The notes under the pieces were generated by a model that ran no database searches, was not told where the DNA came from, and saw only the letters and a list, made by a program, of their open reading frames with translations. A DNA stretch of 46,430 bases, taken from the NCBI GenBank assembly GCA_001769975.1, contig MEPW01000015.1:1-46430 (forward strand). The letters run 5' to 3'. Shown piece by piece: positions 16,683 to 24,464 of the stretch (position 1 is the stretch's first letter; each line of letters opens with the position of its first letter). Origin of the DNA: Bdellovibrionales bacterium RIFOXYA1_FULL_36_14 (GTDB lineage: Bacteria; Bdellovibrionota; Bacteriovoracia; Bacteriovoracales; Bacteriovoracaceae). Both the position numbers and the translations under genes were made by a program.

Positions 16683-17609
16683 TTATTCTGAAGGTTCCAG
16701 GTGGATGACCGCATCCAGAATATCCGGCCCTTTCTTTAGCAATTCACTTTTTACATTTTCAGATATCGCATGGCCATCTCGAACGGTAATTTCGGGTCTA
16801 ACCAAAACATGTAGATCGACAAATATATTATGACCAATTTTTCTAGTTCTGATCTTATGAACTTCCCTTACCCCTGCAACCGCTAAGGCAATTTGTTTTA
16901 TGATCATGTGAACATTCTCGGAAGCTCCTTGATCGGTCAGCTCTAGTAGTGCAGGCACGGTAATATCCCACGAAACCTTTAAAATAAACACCGAGACCAC
17001 TAAGGCACCAATATGATCGACCAAGACCCATGATGGATTTATAGTAGATACTACGACTGCAATTAAAGCCGGTATCGAACTTAGAGCATCTGAACGGTGA
17101 TGCCAGGCATTGGCAATCAAGGATTTTGAGCGAACTTTTTTTCCAACTGCTACGGTCCAATGATAAAGCACCTCTTTGATAAAAATTGAAGCAAGAGGCC
17201 CAATTACCGCGATCCAAGCTGTTTGACCAAAATGAAATTCTTTAATAGTTACGACTGAACTGTAACCAATTCCTATCGCTACAAATCCTAATATAATTCC
17301 AATTGATGCAGTAATCAAGGCTTCTATGCGGTAATGACCATAATGATGATCTTGATCAGGGGGAGCACTCCAAAACCGCACCCCCACTATAACAGCAAAA
17401 TCGGTCGCTAAATCTGAAAGACTATGTACCGCATCAGCAATAACGGCATGGCTTCCTCCAATATATCCGACCACAAACTTAATGGCCGAAAGAACCACAT
17501 TAATAATGACTCCGACCCATGTCACTTTATTAATTTCATGAACATTCGTAGCTGATAGAATATGTTGATTTGAGTTCACCCTAATTAGCCCCCTAAATAA
17601 ACGTCCCAC
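16683..17609 (-). CDS. Cation diffusion facilitator (CDF) family transporter
   Basis: The 308-residue CDF protein has about six transmembrane helices and a cytoplasmic C-terminal domain (about 215-305). The metal-site motifs are HSLSDLATDF in helix 2 and HHRSDALSS in helix 5 (HxxxD type), typical of Zn2+/Mn2+/Fe2+ exporters. The annotated start is a GTG placed directly after the ygfK TAA stop (TAAGTG), with no gap; an in-frame GTG at codon 11 is an alternative. It is therefore translationally linked to ygfK and shares its promoter. The metal cannot be told from sequence. Confidence 0.85.
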   Translation of the reverse strand: MGRLFRGLIRVNSNQHILSATNVHEINKVTWVGVIINVVLSAIKFVVGYIGGSHAVIADAVHSLSDLATDFAVIVGVRFWSAPPDQDHHYGHYRIEALITASIGIILGFVAIGIGYSSVVTIKEFHFGQTAWIAVIGPLASIFIKEVLYHWTVAVGKKVRSKSLIANAWHHRSDALSSIPALIAVVVSTINPSWVLVDHIGALVVSVFILKVSWDITVPALLELTDQGASENVHMIIKQIALAVAGVREVHKIRTRKIGHNIFVDLHVLVRPEITVRDGHAISENVKSELLKKGPDILDAVIHLEPSE

Positions 17610-20600
17610 TTAATCCATTTTAAGATTAACAATTAATTCTTTCATAATGGCCACTTCAAGCATATTAACGTGACCATTTCGTTTGATCAAATCCACGGTC
17701 TTCACTTTTAAATTATCCTTGAGCAACTGCATCTTAATCGTATTGTTTTCTACAAAAAAAAGATCTCCCTGATAGGGGTAAACGATCTTATAATTTTCAC
17801 AGGAGGTCTTAACAAATAAGGTGCGAGCACTTTTTTCTTCTTCAAAATAAAAGGCATTTGCCCCGGTTTCTTTAAACGATTTTCTACTTAAATAAATTTT
17901 GGGTTTGTCCTGGTATGGTCTCCCACTAGCTGGACAGAAAGTATTGCAATTACCACATTCGTTGCAAAAATCACCAATATTGAACACCTGATTTTCTTGG
18001 GTAATTGAGAAAATATAATCCACTCCCAACGAATGTTTCATTTGATCTATAATAATATCTTTTAAATGGTAATCTTTTTTCAAAAGCTGGTAGCTTACGT
18101 TAGCGCGGTTAGGACAAACGGTCACACATACCTCACACAGCAGATCACAATTCAAACAGCGTTTAGCCTCAATTGTCGCCTCTTTTTGAGATAAGGTTTC
18201 CACAACAGTCTCAAAGTTATCTCGATCCAGCGGATCCAATTTCCGAGGTCCTTTTCCATAATTTTTTTGAACCCGTTTTTTTCTGATTTCTCTTAAGTCA
18301 ACTGAAGATAAAATTCGATTTTCCAAAAATTCACAATTTTCTCTATAGCAAATTTGTTCAACTATTTTTCTACCGTCAGCGATAGCCTGAATGATAGATT
18401 GAGGACCACGCGCACTATCTCCCCCAATAAACACGTTTTTAATGGAGGTTTCTAAGTTTTCTTTAAAATATTTAAGTGTGCCATCTGCCTCTTTTTCCAA
18501 GGATTTGAAATTTTTCCCATTTAATTTTTCCTGGCCTATTGCTGAAATAATCAAATCCATCTCCAAAGTAAACTCACTCCCTGGTATTTCTTTAATTTTA
18601 TTTCGACCCTGACTATCCACACCGGCAATTTCTGTTTTAATACAAGTTAGTCCTGCAATATTTTTTGTATCATTGTTGATGATAATTTTTTTCGGACTAG
18701 TTAATTCCAATACGGTAATTTTTTCATCCAAAAGTTCCTGGATTTCTTCTCGATCAGCGGGCATATCTTGCCAAGTTCTTCTATAGATCAAAAACAAAGT
18801 ATCGTCCTTGTTCATGAGTCTCTTAGCGGTTCTCGCAGCATCAATGGCAGAATTCCCTCCGCCAATGACCGCAACTTTTTTAGGCAGCTGATTTATTTTT
18901 CCTTTTTTAACTTTTTCTAAGAAATCCAGGAAGTTGATAACTCCCCCCATCTCCTCATTATCCACCCCCAGACTTTTAGCCTCGGGAGATCCTATAGAAA
19001 GAATGACGTAATTAAAATCTGCAATGATTTCATTCAGCGCACTATCACTATCAATGGAAGTTCCAGTATGAACAATAACCCCAAGCTCTTTGATTTTGTC
19101 TATATCAAAATTGACTTGGTCTTTTATGGTTCGAAAGTTGGGAAGTATATTCGTTACCATTCCTCCCACTATTTCCCTGGACTCAAAAATCTCCACCCTA
19201 AATCCAACCTTCCTAAGATAGTGTGCAGCAGATAACCCGCAAGGCCCGCCTCCTATGATGGCAACTTTTTTTAGCTTCTTCTGTTCATTGGGCACCTTGG
19301 TTATTATTGCATTACTTGCTAGAAATCTTTTAATCTCTCTTATATGAAGAGGATTATCGTAATTAATACGCGTACATCGATCTTCACATTTATGATCACA
19401 TGCTAACCCTGTAATATTGGGTAAGGGGTTAGTTTTCATAATTTCCTGTAACCCCTTATCAAATTCTCCGCTCACGGTTTTTCTCATATACTCTGGCACA
19501 TTTTGATTGGCCTTACATGTTTCAGAGCAAGGAGCCTCGATACAATCAACCATCGTAAGTGGTCTACTTCCTTTAATATTTTTATAGGGAAAACTAGATT
19601 TGATGTATCTTTTGTTATTTCTTAACTGATCCCTATATTTAAATAAATTAATTAGTGCGGCTTTTTTTAAATCATTTTCACAGGCGGTTTTTAAAACCAA
19701 TTCTTCTAGATTAGAAGCACATAAATCTTTCATCTTTTGATTAATATTCTCAATATATTGATAAGTTTTTCCATATCCACCGGGCTTCAAAAGATCCGTG
19801 CATACGGTTACTGGCTTTATGTTAAGACTTAACACATCTGAAACATTTAATGCATCAACCCCTGCACAAAAGGATAAATCCAAGGCCCCCTTAAATTCAT
19901 CTTGTAATTTGCATGCCAAATTGATCGCCAACACATGCAAGGCCCTGCCTGACATATACATATGCTTAGAGTTCTGTGGATCAAAATATTCTTTATTATT
20001 TTCACACTCAAGTGTATTGGTAAGCTTGATAGAAAAACCCACCCCTTTATTCATAGCTGCTTGCTTTAAATTTTTGATAATCGTCTTTGCTTCATGAAAC
20101 TTTAGATCATGCTCAAAAGCCAGATCCGGGACTACAATATTGTGATACCCCAAATCACGGTTTAATATTTGGCGAACTTCTTCTTTTCCATTCAAAGTGG
20201 GATTTAATTTAATCGTAGTATGTAGCCCTAGCCCTTCTATCAAATACTTACCGATTTTTTCAATTTCATCGCTGGGACAACCATGCATAGTTGAAAGGGT
20301 TATATTATTTGATACCAAATCGGGTATATGGATATCTTTTAACCTAGGATAAAATGGAAGTAGTCGTTTTAAATAAACATCTTTTTCTTTTTTTGCATTC
20401 TTCATTTTACTGAAGAATTTTTGCACATTGGCTTTTTGTATACCTTGAAAGTCATATCCAACACTCATATTAAAAATAGTTCCCAAGCTCTTGCTTATAG
20501 GGTGCTGTAAATAATCCTGTAGGATATGAATTAAAATAAATGCTTTTAAATATTCATGGTACGATTGCTCCAAGTTTAACTCTTGCGACCACTCACAATT

Positions 20601-20924
20601 AAATCCTTCATCCTCCGCATCTATACAAGGTTTGGAAATTTCTAGTTCATCCAATGTTTGTACGGTTTTAAGCTCCATATAACGGCTTCCCGTGAGCCAC
20701 GCGGTGATAATGTTTTGCGCCATCTGGGTTTGTGGACCAGCAGCTACCCCCAAAGGAGTCTCCATGGTATCACCATATCTATCCATACATAGCTTTTTGC
20801 TATTTTTGGTCGGGTAAAAAAAAAGACTTTTATCAATGCCAAAAATACTTTCTCTTTTATTCAATTCAAAAAATATCATCTTGAAGATTTTTTCAATTTC
20901 GAGTGGATAAAATTTACCAGACAT
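17610..20924 (-). CDS. ygfK: Putative selenate reductase subunit YgfK-type FAD/Fe-S oxidoreductase
   Basis: The 1104-residue protein has an N-terminal dihydroorotate/dihydropyrimidine dehydrogenase-like domain (about 1-430), a GltD-type Fe-S segment with EAPCSETC and LACDHKCEDRC (about 455-520), FAD binding at VAIIGGGPCG (about 550), NAD(P)H binding at VAVIGGGNSA (about 680) and C-terminal ferredoxin-like cysteines in RCLNCDLLCEVCVTVC (about 920) and CNECGNCNTFC (about 988). This domain order is that of YgfK. Despite its name, the protein is required for anaerobic purine use in gut bacteria, probably in a reductive step on a purine-derived ring or as electron partner of the molybdenum hydroxylase. 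It is divergent from the XRE-kinase gene and followed without a gap by a CDF transporter. Confidence 0.9.
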   Translation of the reverse strand: MSGKFYPLEIEKIFKMIFFELNKRESIFGIDKSLFFYPTKNSKKLCMDRYGDTMETPLGVAAGPQTQMAQNIITAWLTGSRYMELKTVQTLDELEISKPCIDAEDEGFNCEWSQELNLEQSYHEYLKAFILIHILQDYLQHPISKSLGTIFNMSVGYDFQGIQKANVQKFFSKMKNAKKEKDVYLKRLLPFYPRLKDIHIPDLVSNNITLSTMHGCPSDEIEKIGKYLIEGLGLHTTIKLNPTLNGKEEVRQILNRDLGYHNIVVPDLAFEHDLKFHEAKTIIKNLKQAAMNKGVGFSIKLTNTLECENNKEYFDPQNSKHMYMSGRALHVLAINLACKLQDEFKGALDLSFCAGVDALNVSDVLSLNIKPVTVCTDLLKPGGYGKTYQYIENINQKMKDLCASNLEELVLKTACENDLKKAALINLFKYRDQLRNNKRYIKSSFPYKNIKGSRPLTMVDCIEAPCSETCKANQNVPEYMRKTVSGEFDKGLQEIMKTNPLPNITGLACDHKCEDRCTRINYDNPLHIREIKRFLASNAIITKVPNEQKKLKKVAIIGGGPCGLSAAHYLRKVGFRVEIFESREIVGGMVTNILPNFRTIKDQVNFDIDKIKELGVIVHTGTSIDSDSALNEIIADFNYVILSIGSPEAKSLGVDNEEMGGVINFLDFLEKVKKGKINQLPKKVAVIGGGNSAIDAARTAKRLMNKDDTLFLIYRRTWQDMPADREEIQELLDEKITVLELTSPKKIIINNDTKNIAGLTCIKTEIAGVDSQGRNKIKEIPGSEFTLEMDLIISAIGQEKLNGKNFKSLEKEADGTLKYFKENLETSIKNVFIGGDSARGPQSIIQAIADGRKIVEQICYRENCEFLENRILSSVDLREIRKKRVQKNYGKGPRKLDPLDRDNFETVVETLSQKEATIEAKRCLNCDLLCEVCVTVCPNRANVSYQLLKKDYHLKDIIIDQMKHSLGVDYIFSITQENQVFNIGDFCNECGNCNTFCPASGRPYQDKPKIYLSRKSFKETGANAFYFEEEKSARTLFVKTSCENYKIVYPYQGDLFFVENNTIKMQLLKDNLKVKTVDLIKRNGHVNMLEVAIMKELIVNLKMD

Positions 20925-21165
20925 AGTACCCCTTTAATGAACAATACTTAACTTTTGCGATGTATTAACCGATCTGTTCAGTATTTTAACGATCAAACAC
21001 CTCTTTTAAAAGCACTTATTTCGCTTACTATTGTAGGTTGAAAAAACGATATATAAACAGGAAAGTTAAGAAATTAAATTTTTATAATTGTTACATTACT
21101 TTTCTTAACAATAAGACTGTTATTTGTTAGGTTATCCCGAAAGAAGGACAAATCAGGTGGAATAC
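20925..21165. promoter_or_regulatory. Divergent intergenic region between ygfK and the XRE-kinase gene
   Basis: These 241 bases carry outward promoters for ygfK and the regulator. Read by hand, GTTAAGAAA (21065-21073) and TTTCTTAAC (21101-21109) form a perfect 9-base inverted repeat, and a further CTTAAC is at 20947-20952. The hexamer recurs in the ygeW divergent region. The repeat is a plausible operator for the kinase's own helix-turn-helix domain. AGGTGG at 21155-21160 is the Shine-Dalgarno that fixes the kinase start at 21166. Confidence 0.5.
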
Positions 21166-23406
21166 ATGAAAAAGAACAGAGAGTTTGCGCGGGTATTAAG
21201 GCGACTACGAACTGATAAAGGCATTTCCCAGGAAAATTTATCGCTCGAAGCCAATCTGGCCAGGACTTACATAAGTCTTCTAGAACGAGAGCTAAGATCT
21301 CCAAGCTTAAAAACCATTAACAAGATTTGCGAAGTTCTTGAAATTCTACCCAGTAATTTCATGGAATTGGTCGAACAAGAAAAGAATAAGGACATAAATG
21401 AAGAACTAAGCAATGGTCATAAAAATGAAGAATTTAAAACTCAACCTATCTATTCTCACTTGATTGACATCATTGGCAACACCCTCAATATTATTGTTAT
21501 TAATGAAAAATTAAAAATAAGCTATGCCAACCAAAATATCTGCGACCTGCTGGGCTATGAAAAAAGTGAATTATTAAATTTGAACATTGAGGAAATATCA
21601 GACCCAGGTTCCATTTTAAAAATCAAAAACACTCTCCAGGGACTTTTTTCCAAAAACACCTATACCTATAGTGATATTATCTGCAAAAGCAAAAATGCCG
21701 ACAATATCCACTTTAATATGGCGGTTATTCCACACAGTCAGGAAGCCAAGACTGCTCTGTTGGTATTAATTGATGCGACAGAATACAAAAAAACTCAAGA
21801 CGAACTTTTAAAAAGCCAAAGTTATTTAGGGATGGCGCTCAGCGCTACAAAACAAATAGTTTGGCATATTGATTTGAAAAACAACGTTATCCATATACTT
21901 TCAAAAAGTAATGAGCATATTGGTTACTTCCCGAAAGAAGAAATATTCCCTTTTAGCGAAGTCACCCGAAATGAAATTCACCCCCATGATTATCAAAAAA
22001 TCTTGGTCTTACTTGAATCCATACCTAAACATGATGAACCTTATTTTGAATTCGAATATCGAAGCAAAAGATCCTCAGACCAATATCGCTGGAATCTAGC
22101 ACGCTGTAAAATTTTAAAATGGTGTGACAATGACCGTCCTCAGATCATTATCGGGACATCGTTTGACATTGATGAAAAGAAAAGTGCACAAATGGCATTG
22201 GCCCTCAACGAATCAAGACTAGAAAGTTTAGTTAAACTCAATCAAATGATTGATGCACCTATTAATGAAATTATTGAGTTTGCGGTAAACGAAATGGTTG
22301 ATCTTACCGAAAGTCAAACCGGCCTCATCATTATCAAAGAAAAAAATGGCCATGATAAAATTTTTACCAACACCAGGGAACTGCAAAACCGCAGTTTGAA
22401 AGACATCTTAGATACCACCCTTCCCCCTAAATATCATGATAGTATTTTTACTGCTCATGATGTTTTTATCCTTAACCAAATAGAAAAAAATGCACAAGAA
22501 GCAAATACCATTAATGCTCGTAAAATGATCTGTTCACCGATCAAAGATCATCACGAAGTGGTTATTATCAGTATCGTTAATAATAAATTAGAAGATTATA
22601 ATTCATCTGATGCCAGACAGCTCACTTTGCTTATGCAAGGATTGTGGCGAATTATTGAACATAAAAAACATCATGAACAAATACAAAAAATAGAAAAAAA
22701 TCTCTCCGTATCTTCTAGACTCGCATCCATGAACGTGCTTTGCAGATGTATTGCCCATGAAATCAATAACCCGCTGTCAATGATACAAGGGCACAGTGAT
22801 GACTTAAAAGACTCCCTTATTAGTCATAAGGAAATCAATCCACAAAACATTTACCAAGCTACCGAACAAATCGACAAGATGGTCGAGCGAATTTCTACTG
22901 TCATCAAAGGCATGAGAACCTTTATTCAAGATAGCACCATGGGTTTTGTCAGAAATATTAAAATAAACGAACTCGTGGAAAATACGCTTAACTTTGTTAA
23001 AACCAAGCTGATAAATGTGGATATTGAATTAATTGTAAAGAACAATTTGCATCCTGATCAAATTATCGATTGTCACCCCTCCCAAATAGCCGAGGTTATT
23101 TTAAACCTCATTTATAACTCCATAGACGCCATCTATCGACTCCCCTCAAGATGGATATCCCTAGAAATTACATCAACTGATCAGGTCATAAATATCTCTA
23201 TTACTGATTCAGGTAGTAACATTAAACCAGATATTGCCAAATATATCTTCGAGCCTTTTTTTACTACAAAAGAAGACTACCGTGGCCAAGGGTTGGGACT
23301 TTATATTTCTAAAACATTTGTAGAGGAGCACGGTGGCACAATCATCTTAGATGATACTTCAGCTAATACTTGCTTTCGCGTTAGTATTCCAATTAAACAA
23401 AGCTGA
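21166..23406 (+). CDS. XRE helix-turn-helix / PAS / PAS / GAF-like / histidine kinase fusion
   Basis: The protein has 746 residues from the ATG at 21166 (AGGTGG 5 bases upstream). Residues 1 to about 65 are a complete XRE-type HTH (VLRRLRTDKGISQENLS...YISLLERELRSPSL). Two PAS-like domains follow (about 80-200 and 205-345), then a GAF-like region (about 355-510). The kinase core has His531 in AHEINNPL, the N box NLIYNSIDA and the G boxes ITDSGS and GQGLGLYISK. No transmembrane helix and no receiver domain are seen, and no response regulator gene is adjacent. A DNA-binding domain on a cytoplasmic kinase suggests that PAS/GAF sensing controls DNA binding, with kinase activity as switch or as a second output. 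It is divergent from ygfK, so it is the likely purine-locus regulator. Confidence 0.82.
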   Translation: MKKNREFARVLRRLRTDKGISQENLSLEANLARTYISLLERELRSPSLKTINKICEVLEILPSNFMELVEQEKNKDINEELSNGHKNEEFKTQPIYSHLIDIIGNTLNIIVINEKLKISYANQNICDLLGYEKSELLNLNIEEISDPGSILKIKNTLQGLFSKNTYTYSDIICKSKNADNIHFNMAVIPHSQEAKTALLVLIDATEYKKTQDELLKSQSYLGMALSATKQIVWHIDLKNNVIHILSKSNEHIGYFPKEEIFPFSEVTRNEIHPHDYQKILVLLESIPKHDEPYFEFEYRSKRSSDQYRWNLARCKILKWCDNDRPQIIIGTSFDIDEKKSAQMALALNESRLESLVKLNQMIDAPINEIIEFAVNEMVDLTESQTGLIIIKEKNGHDKIFTNTRELQNRSLKDILDTTLPPKYHDSIFTAHDVFILNQIEKNAQEANTINARKMICSPIKDHHEVVIISIVNNKLEDYNSSDARQLTLLMQGLWRIIEHKKHHEQIQKIEKNLSVSSRLASMNVLCRCIAHEINNPLSMIQGHSDDLKDSLISHKEINPQNIYQATEQIDKMVERISTVIKGMRTFIQDSTMGFVRNIKINELVENTLNFVKTKLINVDIELIVKNNLHPDQIIDCHPSQIAEVILNLIYNSIDAIYRLPSRWISLEITSTDQVINISITDSGSNIKPDIAKYIFEPFFTTKEDYRGQGLGLYISKTFVEEHGGTIILDDTSANTCFRVSIPIKQS

Positions 23407-23409
23407 TCA

Positions 23410-24366
23410 CTAAATATGTTTTTGACAACGTTGTTTAAAGCTTAAATATTCTTGATCAATTTTTTGAATACTGTATTCTCTATCCACCGATGCAGGCATT
23501 CTAGCTGATTTTTCTTTCAGCAGTGATAGTCTTTTTTGATCATTCAGACACACCCTGTCCATAATAGACATAAACTCTTTTACAGCCGCCAATGGGTAAG
23601 GCAATCCGTAAGCTGAGGAAATATAAATAGCATCTTGAGAATTTAAACTACCCAGCAAACTTACATTTTCTCCATACATGCTGATAGTCTTTACGGTAGT
23701 CTTATAATACTCACCTACTTGATAAAATAATTCGATACCTTTTTCTCTCGAAAAATCGCCCTTCATGGGATCAAGTAGCTTTTTACAATTTCCATTATAT
23801 TTATTGGTTGAGCCAAATAATTCTTTCAAAATTCGACACTCCATCAAGAAAGCATCCACTTCTCCGCCGGTACCCTCTATGGTGGATTTGATAAAATCAA
23901 TGAGATTAAAGTTGTTCAAGTATGGATTAAATGAAGATCTATGAGTAAAATGAGTTAGTTCATGGGCCAAATCTAATACCCCATCCATTAAATTGAGTTC
24001 TTTATTTAAAAATATTTTTGATTTCGTTTCATAAATTATTTGTTCTGGATTTTGCGGATAAAACTTGCGAAGCAAGGTCGTATCTGAAACTGAAATTTCA
24101 CCCACTTTAATAATATCAAAAAGTGTTTCTCCTTGTTGATAGGCTTTTTTATTAGCAAGTTGCAAAAGTTCTTTCCCAACTTGAGAGCGATTGATAATTC
24201 TTAATATTTTCTTTAAACTCTCCTCTGGCCCAAGTTGAGAATCCAACCACTGCGAGTTAAAATCGGCATTTTCATCAACAAATAAAACTCTGGCGTGACC
24301 TGAGCTAGGTATGCCTTGATAAATAAATAACATAATAAAAATAATGGAAATTTTTCCAATCAACAT
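23410..24366 (-). CDS. Secreted protein with HELTH zinc-protease-like motif
   Basis: A signal peptide (residues 1 to about 25) precedes a 318-residue protein with LAHELTH at 134-140 (His135, Glu136, His139), the HExxH zinc-binding and catalytic motif. TGGEVDAF downstream (Glu169) could provide the third ligand, as in gluzincin-like proteins. The fold is not one I can name. The gene converges with the XRE-kinase gene, 3 bases apart, and lies 98 bases after the COG3014-like gene in the same direction. A periplasmic or secreted metalloprotease is plausible, but the motif alone does not prove activity. Confidence 0.6.
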   Translation of the reverse strand: MLIGKISIIFIMLFIYQGIPSSGHARVLFVDENADFNSQWLDSQLGPEESLKKILRIINRSQVGKELLQLANKKAYQQGETLFDIIKVGEISVSDTTLLRKFYPQNPEQIIYETKSKIFLNKELNLMDGVLDLAHELTHFTHRSSFNPYLNNFNLIDFIKSTIEGTGGEVDAFLMECRILKELFGSTNKYNGNCKKLLDPMKGDFSREKGIELFYQVGEYYKTTVKTISMYGENVSLLGSLNSQDAIYISSAYGLPYPLAAVKEFMSIMDRVCLNDQKRLSLLKEKSARMPASVDREYSIQKIDQEYLSFKQRCQKHI

Positions 24367-24464
24367 AGGAACTGATCGGAAAAAATATCCTTTTAGCTAA
24401 AAAATATGTGAAATATTATGTTTTGCGGAAAAAATGGGCAATACTTGATATTAAAGGTATGAAA

